A stretch of DNA of 64,000 nucleotides. It comes from Paenibacillus sacheonensis. GTDB lineage: Bacteria > Bacillota > Bacilli > Paenibacillales > Paenibacillaceae. Shown piece after piece: positions 9,281 through 20,590 of the stretch. The stretch lies in NCBI RefSeq assembly GCF_009909195.1, contig NZ_JAAAMU010000005.1, positions 248,001 to 312,000 of the forward strand. The letters run 5' to 3'. The position numbers and the translations under genes are program-made. The notes under the pieces are model-generated. The model saw only the letters and a program-made list of their open reading frames with translations, did no database searches and was not told the DNA's origin. Position 1 is the stretch's first letter. Each line of letters opens with the position of its first letter.

Positions 9281-10726
9281 CTACGCACCCGACGACCATC
9301 GCTGACGGAAGCTGTCGGCGATCGCCTCGGAGCTGCGCAGCTCCCGTTCTAATACGTCACGGATAAATTCCGGCAGGAAATAAGCAACGTCCGTGCCGTT
9401 CTTGATTCTCTCATAGCCGGCGCCGAACGTAAACATGTCGATTGTCCCAACCTCATAGAGTCGGTCATCCTCCAGCTCCTGCCCGTTCGCCTTGACGGAC
9501 GAAATACGTCCATAAGGCGGCCGTTCCCGGTCGTATCGGATCTCAATCCCGTCCACAGCCAGCGTGCCGAGCACGAAACCGCGGAAGCCGAAGCCGCGAA
9601 TCGGCTTTTCGATGAATTCGGGCAGCAGCGACTCTTCGAGGCTGTGCCTGATATCCCGGCCGGAGAGCTTCAATCGGCAGGGATTGATCGGCGACGGACA
9701 CAAGGCATGCAAGTCGCCCGCCGTCACTTCTCCGCCCGCGAGTCCGCCGAGCAGCTGACCCGCGTTCACCATTCCGATCTCCGCGCCCGTCCAACGGCGG
9801 AGGCCGGCAGCCAGCAAATTGCCGAACGGCGACTCGTGCTCGTTCACCGCAGGCAGCGCTTCGTCCAAGACCGCAACGACGCGGCCCAGCCGCTCCTTGC
9901 CTTCTTCCAGGGCGCCGCTGATGACGCTGCTTGCCTCCTCCTCTTCCGAGTAGGCAGCCATGGGAATGACTGCCGCTTGAATCACAGGCCGTTTGCTCTC
10001 CGCGCCGAAGCGAATGTCTACGCGGCCGATATACTCGCCAAACTTCCCTGTCGCGCAAATATACGTGCTGCCGATGACTTCCGGCGCTTCCAGCAAATGA
10101 TGCGTATGACCGCCGAGAATGAGGTCGATACCCGGAATCGATTCCGCCATCCGGCGGTCGATCTGCAGCCCGAGATGCGACATCACGACGATCACGTCTA
10201 CCTCCGGGCGGAGCCGCGCCGTCTGTTCCGCCACCGCTTCAAGCGGATTCACGGCGTTCCAGCCGAGGAGCGCGTAAAACTCTTCGTACGCCGCAGTCAC
10301 GCCGACGATTCCGAATCGGATGCCTGCTTTCTCGATCGTCACGGCCGGCAGCATCCAAGAAGGGCGCTTGCCGTCCTCGGAGCGGAACAAATTCGCGCAT
10401 ACCGTCTTGAACCCCGCCCGCTCGGCGTAAGCCGCATCCAGCTGTTCCGGCGTGAAGGTCAAGCCTTCGTTGTTGCCCAGCGTCACGGCTTCATAGCCGG
10501 CCGCATTCATCAAATCGATATTTACCAAACCGTCGCTGGCTTCCGTCTCCACGCGCATGCGATCCATATGATCGCCAATATCCAAGGTCAGTAGGTGATG
10601 ATCTCCGTAAGTACCGCGGGCATCCTTGATATAATTCGCTATTCTGGCCGCTTGTTCCAACCGGCTGTGAATGTCGTTGCTGTGAAGCAGCACGACATGG
10701 GGCGCATCGTTTGCCGTATCTCTCAT
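9281..10726 (-). CDS. yunD: YunD-type bifunctional metallophosphatase/5'-nucleotidase
   Basis: 481 residues without a signal peptide, so cytoplasmic. Metallophosphatase motifs: LLHSNDIHSRLE, DIGDHMD, LGNNEG and VVMSHLGLQID, then GGHTHHLLE. The third motif is GNNEG, whereas most 5'-nucleotidases have GNHE; B. subtilis YunD shows the same change. The C-terminal 5'-nucleotidase substrate domain runs from about 285. GGGAGGCAGGC precedes the ATG. The small gene downstream on the chromosome (10750-11220) is read in the same direction, 23 nt ahead of this one. Confidence 0.9.
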   Translation of the reverse strand: MRDTANDAPHVVLLHSNDIHSRLEQAARIANYIKDARGTYGDHHLLTLDIGDHMDRMRVETEASDGLVNIDLMNAAGYEAVTLGNNEGLTFTPEQLDAAYAERAGFKTVCANLFRSEDGKRPSWMLPAVTIEKAGIRFGIVGVTAAYEEFYALLGWNAVNPLEAVAEQTARLRPEVDVIVVMSHLGLQIDRRMAESIPGIDLILGGHTHHLLEAPEVIGSTYICATGKFGEYIGRVDIRFGAESKRPVIQAAVIPMAAYSEEEEASSVISGALEEGKERLGRVVAVLDEALPAVNEHESPFGNLLAAGLRRWTGAEIGMVNAGQLLGGLAGGEVTAGDLHALCPSPINPCRLKLSGRDIRHSLEESLLPEFIEKPIRGFGFRGFVLGTLAVDGIEIRYDRERPPYGRISSVKANGQELEDDRLYEVGTIDMFTFGAGYERIKNGTDVAYFLPEFIRDVLERELRSSEAIADSFRQRWSSGA

Positions 10727-10749
10727 GCCTGCCTCCCGCTTACAGGGAC

Positions 10750-11220
10750 TTAGCGCTTACTCCGCATCTCATCCGCTGTGAAAGTCTGCTTGAACCCGTA
10801 CGATACTTCTCCGCGCTTCTCCTCATCCTGCAGGAAACGCCAAACGACGGCTCTCTTCACGTTCAAGCATTCGCTTGTTCCGTTCGGCACGTAGAGCCGG
10901 GCGGGGCCGCCCTTCGCCAGCGGCGCTCCATTCAGCGCGAACAGCACCGCCGCTTCCTTCAGCTGCTCCCACGGGATCAGCGCCTCGAACGTATCCGCCG
11001 CCTCGACCTTCATATGCGTCGGCAGCGGCGCTTCCGCGGCGATTCCCCGCTGCGCTCTCCAATTCACGAACCACTCGCCTAGATCAAATGCCTCGCCATT
11101 GCCGCCCGCGATGCGTTCGGACAGCGGAAAAACACGACCCGCCAGGCGGGCCATGTCCTCCGGCGTCGAAACGCTCGGCTGGCGGTCGGTATCGTATACG
11201 GTAATCGTATGCTGTGCCAT
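10750..11220 (-). CDS. Hypothetical protein resembling half of a sulfite oxidase-type molybdo domain
   Basis: 156 residues. From about residue 85 the text reads like the second half of the Oxidored_molyb (sulfite oxidase/YedY) fold: a loop of type FEALIPWEQLKEAAVLFALN, then NGAPLAKGGPARLYVPNG, then LNVKRAVVWRF. The usual cofactor-ligating cysteine block of the first half is absent. It follows moaA with almost no gap and lies within the molybdenum cofactor island, which supports the link but does not prove it. The ATG at 11220 has GGAGTGG upstream; an ATG at 11247 is also possible. Function is unknown. Confidence 0.7.
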   Translation of the reverse strand: MAQHTITVYDTDRQPSVSTPEDMARLAGRVFPLSERIAGGNGEAFDLGEWFVNWRAQRGIAAEAPLPTHMKVEAADTFEALIPWEQLKEAAVLFALNGAPLAKGGPARLYVPNGTSECLNVKRAVVWRFLQDEEKRGEVSYGFKQTFTADEMRSKR

Positions 11221-11249
11221 CGCCGTTTCCACTCCAATCATTCCCATCG

Positions 11250-12251
11250 TTATCCGCCGATCTGAGACATCCGGCGCGCCGTCGGCTCATGCGTCAAAGC
11301 TTCGTCCGCCAGCTTCGCGGCCATCTCATGATTCCGCGGCTTCATATCGAGCGCCCGCAGGAACAGCTGTTCCAGCGCCTCCGGGCTGCCGAGCGCCGAC
11401 TTCACGTTCAGCTCATCCACCCAATACAAGCAAGGCTGCAAATTGCCGTCGGCCGTCAGCCGAAGCCGATTGCATCTGGCGCAGAATTGATCGCTGATCG
11501 GATGAATGAGCCCGAACGTCCCTGCCCCGCCTTTGATTCGAAAATCCTCCGAAGGGCCGTTGCCGAGCACATTCGTCATCGGCTCCGCTTCCAGGTTGTT
11601 CTGCTTCGCGATTTCCAATACGCGGGACAGCGGCAGATAATGATTCCGCCAATTGTCGTCGGCATGACCGATCGGCATATATTCGATGAAGCGGACATGC
11701 AGCGGCCGTTTGACCGCCATCTCCAGAAAAGCGGCAATTTCGTCTTCGTTGATGCCCTTAAGCAGCACGCAGTTTAATTTTATCGGCGAGAAGCCTGCTT
11801 CGGCCGCCGCTTCGATCCCTTGCAGCACGCGCTGCAGGTCGCCGCGGCGGGCTATGAAGCGAAAACGGGCCGGGTCCAGCGTGTCCAGGCTGATGTTGAC
11901 GCGCCTAAGTCCAGCTGCCCGAAGCGCTTCGGCTTGATCCGCCAGCAATACGCCGTTCGTCGTTAACGATATGTCCCGAATGCCCGGAATAGAAGCAAGC
12001 TCTCTCACCAGATCCGGCAATCCCGGCCTCACGAGCGGCTCGCCGCCGGTAATCCGAAGCTTGGAGATGCCAAGCTCTGCTCCGGCGCGCACGACTTGCG
12101 CGATTTGGTCGTAACTCAACAAATTTTCGGCCGGCTCGAACTTGACGCCTTCCTCCGGCATGCAATACAGACAGCGCAAATTGCATCGGTCAGTAACGGA
12201 AATGCGCAGGTAGTCGTGTACGCGTCCGAAACGATCCGTTAATGCTGACAT
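11250..12251 (-). CDS. moaA: GTP 3',8-cyclase MoaA
   Basis: 333 residues, normal length. The radical SAM motif is CNLRCLYC, followed by RITGGEPLVR. The second, C-terminal cluster motif is CARCNRLRLTADGNLQPC. The protein ends in the double glycine (SQIGG) that MoaA needs for activity. It converts GTP to the first intermediate of molybdenum cofactor synthesis. The start at 12251 is fixed by GAGGAG upstream and by homology (LTDRFGRVHDYLRIS). It is divergent from the moaD-moaE fusion. Confidence 0.96.
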   Translation of the reverse strand: MSALTDRFGRVHDYLRISVTDRCNLRCLYCMPEEGVKFEPAENLLSYDQIAQVVRAGAELGISKLRITGGEPLVRPGLPDLVRELASIPGIRDISLTTNGVLLADQAEALRAAGLRRVNISLDTLDPARFRFIARRGDLQRVLQGIEAAAEAGFSPIKLNCVLLKGINEDEIAAFLEMAVKRPLHVRFIEYMPIGHADDNWRNHYLPLSRVLEIAKQNNLEAEPMTNVLGNGPSEDFRIKGGAGTFGLIHPISDQFCARCNRLRLTADGNLQPCLYWVDELNVKSALGSPEALEQLFLRALDMKPRNHEMAAKLADEALTHEPTARRMSQIGG

Positions 12252-12364
12252 GGCCCGCACTCCTCTACATCTCTTCTCCGTTAATGCCTCTAGCATAACA
12301 TTTTTAGACCCGTTATGGTATGCTAAGGGGACCATTAACCGAAGAAGGCGAGAGGTTTTTTGAC

Positions 12365-13102
12365 ATGACTGTGAAGTGGACTATCCAACTGTTCGCCGGT
12401 CTTTCCGACCGGTTCGGCACCCCTGCCGTCAAGCTTGAGCTGCCGCAGGCAGAACTTACCGTGCGCGAGCTCAAACAAGAAATGGCGCTGCTTTTTCCGG
12501 CGCATGCGCAGTTGATCGCGATCTCTTTTATGGCTTGCAATCAAGCCTATGCCTCCGACGACGTGCCGCTGCACGCCGATGATGAACTGGCTTTGCTGCC
12601 GCCCGTATCGGGCGGCGAGGAGACCGAGTCCGACGACGGAGCCGCTGACGCGCATGCGGCGGACCGATACCGAATAACGGCGGATCCGCTGTCCGTCGAA
12701 GCCGTCACCGCGCAGGTTATCGTCCCCGAGAACGGCGCGGCGCTCACCTTTACGGGCACGACGCGGGAGTGGACGCATGGACAGCGGACCGTTCGCCTGG
12801 AGTACGAAGCTTATGTACCGATGGCCGTCAAAACGCTTCGGCAGATCGGCGACGAAATCGCCGAACGCTGGCCCGGAACGGCTTGCGCCATTTGGCATCG
12901 AATCGGCGTGGTGGACATTGCCGAGATCAGCGTCGTCATCGCCGTATCCTCCCCTCATCGCGAAGCCTGTTACGACGCGAGCCGATACGCGATCGAGCGG
13001 CTGAAGCAGATCGTACCGATATGGAAACGCGAAATATGGGAAGACGGTTCCAAATGGAAAGGCCATCAGCAAGGCCCATGGAACCCCACGGCCCCCCAGT
13101 AA
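12365..13102 (+). CDS. moaDE: MoaD-MoaE fusion: molybdopterin synthase small and large subunits
   Basis: 245 residues. Residues 1-84 are a complete MoaD (WTIQLFAGLSDRFGTPAVKLEL ... DELALLPPVSGG), ending in the Gly-Gly that is normally the free, thiocarboxylated C-terminus. An acidic linker (about 85-100) leads into a complete MoaE (about 101-245; FTGTTREWTHG, LEYEAYVPMA, the lysine-bearing PIWKREIWEDGSKWKGHQ). Together they insert sulfur to make molybdopterin. Because the Gly-Gly is internal, activity should need cleavage after it. The ATG at 12365 (AGAGG upstream) is preferred over an earlier start. Confidence 0.93.
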   Translation: MTVKWTIQLFAGLSDRFGTPAVKLELPQAELTVRELKQEMALLFPAHAQLIAISFMACNQAYASDDVPLHADDELALLPPVSGGEETESDDGAADAHAADRYRITADPLSVEAVTAQVIVPENGAALTFTGTTREWTHGQRTVRLEYEAYVPMAVKTLRQIGDEIAERWPGTACAIWHRIGVVDIAEISVVIAVSSPHREACYDASRYAIERLKQIVPIWKREIWEDGSKWKGHQQGPWNPTAPQ

Positions 13103-13256
13103 TAAAGAATCATCGGTTTTGGCTTAAATTGCGGGGCTTCGATGCCGATAAGGTAAATAGAACTATTCGCAGCATAGGCTTATATAGCTATTCTTCGCAT
13201 GGATCGCCAACATCGACTTGGTTCATGTCGAATTTCTAGCTGCTTAGAGGTGGAAT

Positions 13257-14315
13257 ATGCGTATTCATGTGACGGAGCTTAAAGAAGGGGACACATTAAG
13301 CAACGATACATTCAACTCCTATGGACTTCATGTGCTTTCCAAAGGGACGAACTTATTTGCACGGGAGATCTCGCAGCTCTTCCAGCACCAGATCGACTAT
13401 GTCGACATTGAGCTGAAACCGGAGGAACCGGCGGTAATCCGCACGCTGGAATCCGGTTTGAGTCCAAAATGGCTGCCGACGGTAGAACCTATCTATCAGG
13501 ATGCCGTGAACGGGTGCGAACAGCTGTTTATGGAAGCGTTTCATAAGGGGACCGTCGACGAAGCCGATGTCGTCCAAACGTTTCAGCCTTTGGTCGAAAA
13601 CTTCAAAATGGAGCGCGACGTCGTATCCATGCTGCTGCTTCTGAACACGAAGGACGACTACACGTACCAACACTCCGTGCAAGTAGGAATGCTCTCCTAT
13701 TATTTGGCTTCCTGGCTTAATTACAGCGAAGAAGAAGCGATCAAAATCGGGCAAGCCGGCTTTCTCCACGACATTGGCAACTGCCAAATCCAAGACGGGA
13801 TCCTGAACAAGCCGGACAAGCTGTCTTCGGACGAGTTCGAGACGGTCAAGCATCATACGCTACTCGGACACCGCATCATTACGGATTCGATCGGCGAGGA
13901 GTCGCTCGCGGCAGCCGTCGCCCTCGATCATCACGAGCGGATCGACGGCAGCGGTTATCCGAACGGCAAGTCCGGCTCGGACATCCATCCTGCGGCCAAG
14001 ATCGTAGCCGTCGCCGACGTATACAGCGCGATGATCTCCACCCGTGTCTACCAGGATAAGCGCGATCTGCTGTTCGTGCTGAGGGAACTGTACCGGATGA
14101 GCTTCACCGAGTTGGACCCGGAGACGACGCATACGTTCATCCGCCATATGATTCCGAACTTTATCGGCAAGCAGGTGGAGCTCGATTCGGGCAAGACAGG
14201 CACGATCATCATGACGAACTCAACGGAGTTCTTCAGACCGCTTATTCGAACCGAGGACGGTTTTATCGATATGGCCGTCGATCGCAGCCTCGAAATTCTG
14301 CATGTTTACTTGTAA
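13257..14315 (+). CDS. HD-GYP domain protein with HDIGN variant
   Basis: 352 residues. The N-terminal domain (1-120) is followed by an HD-GYP domain. The block reads FLHDIGNCQIQ (H171, D172, N175), so the usual lysine of HDxGK is asparagine. The rest is canonical: KHHTLLGHRII, DHHERIDGSGYPNG, VADVYSAM. A C-terminal tail similar to that of the HD-GYP protein at 7102-8217 suggests the two are paralogues. GAGGTGG precedes the ATG. Likely c-di-GMP hydrolysis, with reduced certainty because of the substitution. Confidence 0.88.
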   Translation: MRIHVTELKEGDTLSNDTFNSYGLHVLSKGTNLFAREISQLFQHQIDYVDIELKPEEPAVIRTLESGLSPKWLPTVEPIYQDAVNGCEQLFMEAFHKGTVDEADVVQTFQPLVENFKMERDVVSMLLLLNTKDDYTYQHSVQVGMLSYYLASWLNYSEEEAIKIGQAGFLHDIGNCQIQDGILNKPDKLSSDEFETVKHHTLLGHRIITDSIGEESLAAAVALDHHERIDGSGYPNGKSGSDIHPAAKIVAVADVYSAMISTRVYQDKRDLLFVLRELYRMSFTELDPETTHTFIRHMIPNFIGKQVELDSGKTGTIIMTNSTEFFRPLIRTEDGFIDMAVDRSLEILHVYL

Positions 14316-14342
14316 ATTAAAATCATGCACGTTTACTTGTAA
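14299..14342 (+). repeat. Short direct repeat across the end of the HD-GYP gene
   Basis: A 17-nt segment ending in the stop codon (TGCATGTTTACTTGTAA, 14299-14315) recurs at 14326-14342 with one change. The copies are 27 nt apart. It looks like a small local duplication that does not change the protein. Confidence 0.7.
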
Positions 14343-14372
14343 GCCCTGCCGCGCTCGCTTCGCGAGACAAAG

Positions 14373-14418
14373 AAAACTCCGGAACATCGCTTCGAATGAA
14401 GCGATGTTCCGGAGTTTT
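14373..14418. terminator. Bidirectional terminator between HD-GYP gene and sufB
   Basis: A perfect 21-bp stem (14373-14393 with 14398-14418, core CCGGAACATCGC), loop GAAT, with an A-run on the left and T6 on the right. It serves both convergent units. Confidence 0.9.
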
Positions 14419-14450
14419 TTGGTTGTATGCAAGGTAAGCGCGGCCAGTAA

Positions 14451-15848
14451 TTAGCCGATCGAACCTTCCATTTCGAATTTGATGAGACGGTTCATCTCGA
14501 CCGCGTATTCCATCGGCAGTTCCTTCGTGAATGGCTCGATGAAGCCCATGACGATCATCTGCGTAGCTTCCGCTTCCGTCATGCCGCGGCTCATCAGGTA
14601 GAACAGCTGATCCTCGGACACTTTGGATACCGTCGCTTCATGCTCGAGCGTAATGTTGTCGTTCATGATTTCGTTATACGGAATCGTATCCGACGTCGAT
14701 TGGTTATCGAGAATGAGCGTATCGCATTTGATGTTCGCTTTGGAGCCTTCGGAGTTACGGCCGAACGATGCCAAACCGCGGTACGTTACCTTACCGCCAT
14801 GCTTGCTAATCGACTTGGAGACGATGGTCGACGTCGTATCCGGCGCAAGATGCGTCATTTTGGCGCCCGCATCCTGGTGCTGGCCCTTGCCCGCTACTGC
14901 GATGGACAGAACCATGCCTTTCGCGCCGCGGCCTTTCAGCACGACAGCAGGGTATTTCATCGTCAGCTTGGAACCGATGTTGCCGTCGACCCATTCCATG
15001 GTCGCATTCTCTTCCGCAACCGCGCGTTTGGTCACGAGGTTGTAGATGTTCGGCGCCCAGTTCTGAATCGTCGTGTAACGGCAGCGCGCGTTCTTCAGCA
15101 CGAGGATTTCCACGACTGCGCTGTGCAGCGAGTTCGTGCTGTAGATCGGCGCGGTGCAGCCTTCAACGTAGTGCACGAAGCTGTCTTCGTCGGCTACGAT
15201 CAGCGTACGCTCGAATTGGCCCATGTTCTCGGAATTGATCCGGAAGTACGCCTGCAGCGGAATTTCGCATTTGACGCCTTTCGGAACGTAGATGAAGCTG
15301 CCGCCGGACCAAACCGCGCTGTTCAGCGCAGCAAACTTGTTGTCAGCGGGAGGGATGATCGTACCGAAGTACTGTCTGAAGATCTCCGGGTATTCGCGAA
15401 GCGCAGTATCCGTATCCGTGAAGATAACGCCCTGCTTCTCCAGGTCCTCCTGCATGCTGTGATATACGACCTCGGATTCGTACTGCGCGGATACCCCGGC
15501 CAGGAACTTCTGTTCCGCTTCCGGAATGCCGAGCTTATCGAACGTTTCCTTGATCTCCGTAGGAACCTCTTCCCACGTTTTGCCTTGCTTCTCGGAAGGA
15601 CGGACGTAATATTGGATATCGTCGAAATCCAAATCGTCCATGTTGCCGCCCCACTTAGGCATCGGCATTTTGTTGAACTGCTCCAGCGCTTTAAGACGGA
15701 ATTCAAGCATCCATTCCGGTTCACCTTTAATTTCCGAGATCGTCCGGACGACTTCCGGCGTCAATCCTTTACCGGATTGGAAAATCGCCTTATGCTCGTC
15801 GCGGAAGCCATATTTATAGTCTTCCAAATCAGGCATTTGCTTTGCCAT
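14451..15848 (-). CDS. sufB: Fe-S cluster scaffold protein SufB
   Basis: 465 residues. SufB hallmarks are the N-terminal DLEDYKYGF, the run [33 protein letters not shown], and the C-terminal [26 protein letters not shown]. With SufC and SufD it forms the cytoplasmic cluster-assembly scaffold. It is the last gene of sufCDSUB. AAGGAGG precedes the ATG. An 83-nt gap separates it from sufU. Confidence 0.97.
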   Translation of the reverse strand: MAKQMPDLEDYKYGFRDEHKAIFQSGKGLTPEVVRTISEIKGEPEWMLEFRLKALEQFNKMPMPKWGGNMDDLDFDDIQYYVRPSEKQGKTWEEVPTEIKETFDKLGIPEAEQKFLAGVSAQYESEVVYHSMQEDLEKQGVIFTDTDTALREYPEIFRQYFGTIIPPADNKFAALNSAVWSGGSFIYVPKGVKCEIPLQAYFRINSENMGQFERTLIVADEDSFVHYVEGCTAPIYSTNSLHSAVVEILVLKNARCRYTTIQNWAPNIYNLVTKRAVAEENATMEWVDGNIGSKLTMKYPAVVLKGRGAKGMVLSIAVAGKGQHQDAGAKMTHLAPDTTSTIVSKSISKHGGKVTYRGLASFGRNSEGSKANIKCDTLILDNQSTSDTIPYNEIMNDNITLEHEATVSKVSEDQLFYLMSRGMTEAEATQMIVMGFIEPFTKELPMEYAVEMNRLIKFEMEGSIG

Positions 15849-15931
15849 CGTATTTGCCTCCTTCTTCTTGCTTTGATTTCTTTGATTTCGATGCTATGCT
15901 TACGCGCCCGGCTTATGATCCTAGGCGGTCA

Positions 15932-18877
<2,946 letters not shown>

Positions 18878-18897
18878 TTCAATTGTTCCTCCTCCGA

Positions 18898-19677
18898 TTA
18901 AACCTGTCCGACCGTTTCATCCACGATGCCGAGTTCTTCTTTAACCCAGTCATAGCCTTCGTTCTCAAGGCGTTCCGCCAGCTCGGGTCCGCCCGATTTG
19001 ACGATACGGCCCTGCATCATGACGTGTACGAAATCCGGTTTGATATAGTTAAGCAAGCGCTGATAGTGAGTGATGATCAAGAATCCGCGGTCTTCGGAAC
19101 GCATCGCGTTGACGCCGTTCGAGACGATGCGGAGCGCATCGATGTCGAGACCGGAATCGATTTCGTCGAGGACGACGATTTTCGGGTCCAGCATCATCAT
19201 TTGCAAAATTTCGTTGCGTTTCTTCTCGCCGCCGGAGAAGCCTTCGTTCAAGTAACGGTGCATGAACTCCGTATTCATCTCGAGTTCTTTCATCTTGCCT
19301 TCCATTAGGCGGATGAACTTGATGAGAGAGATCTCTTTGCCTTCCTCGCGGCGGGCGTTGATCGCGCTGCGCAGGAAGTCGGAATTGGTCACGCCCGTAA
19401 TTTCGCTCGGGTACTGCATAGCGAGGAACAAGCCGGCGCGAGCGCGTTCGTCCACGCCCATTTCCAGAAGCGCTTCGCCGTCAAGCTCGACGTGGCCTTC
19501 CGTTACTTCGTATTTTGGATGTCCCATGAGCGCCGATGCCAGCGTGCTTTTGCCGGTGCCGTTCGGTCCCATGATGGCATGTACTTCTCCGCCCTTGATC
19601 TCAAGGTTGATGCCCTTCAAAATCTCTTTGCCTTCAATGGCCGCCTTCAGGCCATCGATCTTAAAATGTGTTGCCAT
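18898..19677 (-). CDS. sufC: Fe-S assembly ATPase SufC
   Basis: 259 residues. Walker [10 protein letters not shown], signature [12 protein letters not shown], Walker [13 protein letters not shown], and H-loop ITHYQRLL are all present. SufC drives the SufBCD complex by ATP hydrolysis. The start at 19677 is set by GGAGGG upstream and the family N-terminus ([12 protein letters not shown]). First gene of the operon. Confidence 0.97.
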   Translation of the reverse strand: MATHFKIDGLKAAIEGKEILKGINLEIKGGEVHAIMGPNGTGKSTLASALMGHPKYEVTEGHVELDGEALLEMGVDERARAGLFLAMQYPSEITGVTNSDFLRSAINARREEGKEISLIKFIRLMEGKMKELEMNTEFMHRYLNEGFSGGEKKRNEILQMMMLDPKIVVLDEIDSGLDIDALRIVSNGVNAMRSEDRGFLIITHYQRLLNYIKPDFVHVMMQGRIVKSGGPELAERLENEGYDWVKEELGIVDETVGQV

Positions 19678-19757
19678 GATATACTGCTCCCTCCAAATGT
19701 TCCGTTGTTTCAATATTTTAAATTTGAAACAATTCCTCTTTAGTAATGACTCTAAAT

Positions 19758-19776
19758 TGATTCTCACTGATTCTCA
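19758..19776 (-). promoter_or_regulatory. Tandem TGAGAATCA repeats upstream of suf operon
   Basis: On the minus strand TGAGAATCA occurs twice with a 10-nt period, about 80 nt upstream of the sufC start, inside an AT-rich stretch containing TATACT and TATAAT. One helical-turn spacing suggests a protein-binding site. The words resemble Fur-family half-sites, but the match is not strict. Confidence 0.4.
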
Positions 19777-19845
19777 ATTATATATTAGTATAACTTCTGG
19801 CAGAAAGCAATCGGCCTCAGTCCCCGCACCGGGTCCCGGCACGTC

Positions 19846-20433
19846 TTACTTTGCCACGGCACGGCGGATTTCAGCGGCTTGCCGATCGAACTCTTCGTCG
19901 TCGAGAACGGGACGCGCAGCCGCGTCTGCGGGCAGAAATTCGAGATCGACCCAAGACTTGCAGCCCGTGTACGCATCCCGCATGGGAAGCGATACGGGGC
20001 GTTCCAATTTATGGACGCGAAGCAGTAGCAGATGGAGCGGCTGTTTCCTTTTCCATTTTAAACGATCTTCGGTAAATGTATCCGTCCAGATGTGAAAACT
20101 CGCCAGCCGGTCCACCGTCTCCTGGTCGTAGATTTCGATATCGTCTACCGCTTCGGCATAAGATGCGATTTCCACGGTCGGCGAGCCCGGCGCCCATGAC
20201 TCCGATACAGTCCGAAGATCGTCCTTATACGCTTCCTTCAACAGCTCCGGCTTCTGGTGCTCATAGGCCGGCAGCAGGAAGAAACGGGGCGACTTTAGCT
20301 GAAAATCACGCGTCTCCTCCGCGATTCCGCCTTTGCGCAGCACCATGATCTGCTTGCCGTCGGTCAGCGCCTTCACGGCGACGGCCCACTCCTTCAGCGC
20401 GATTTTTTGTTCCATTTTGATCTCGCTGGCCAT
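19846..20433 (-). CDS. DUF1802 family protein
   Basis: 195 residues. The opening (IALKEWAVAVKALTDGKQIMVLRKGGI) and the block SPRFFLLPAYEHQKPELLKE are characteristic of DUF1802 (COG4293), a family of unknown function in Firmicutes and cyanobacteria. No membrane segment or known catalytic motif is visible. GAGGGGG precedes the ATG. It lies upstream of suf in the same direction with a 170-nt gap, so it is probably separate. Confidence 0.85.
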   Translation of the reverse strand: MASEIKMEQKIALKEWAVAVKALTDGKQIMVLRKGGIAEETRDFQLKSPRFFLLPAYEHQKPELLKEAYKDDLRTVSESWAPGSPTVEIASYAEAVDDIEIYDQETVDRLASFHIWTDTFTEDRLKWKRKQPLHLLLLRVHKLERPVSLPMRDAYTGCKSWVDLEFLPADAAARPVLDDEEFDRQAAEIRRAVAK

Positions 20434-20487
20434 GCTCGTTTCCCCCTCGCTTGTTTGTATTTAGAATAATTATAACAAACAGAGGTA

Positions 20488-20516
20488 TTCCAACGCGAAA
20501 TTTTTTTCGCTATACT
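20488..20516 (+). promoter_or_regulatory. Candidate sigma-A promoter of mtnKA
   Basis: TTCCAA (20488-20493), 17-nt spacer, TATACT (20511-20516). The -10 is good and the -35 poor. The remaining leader is only about 70 nt, too short for an S-box riboswitch. Confidence 0.45.
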
Positions 20517-20590
20517 ATACTTATTTGGGGTCAAAACGTACGTACGGCGGGCCCTTCCAACCATTACAACGATTCGGAGGTGGACAGTTC

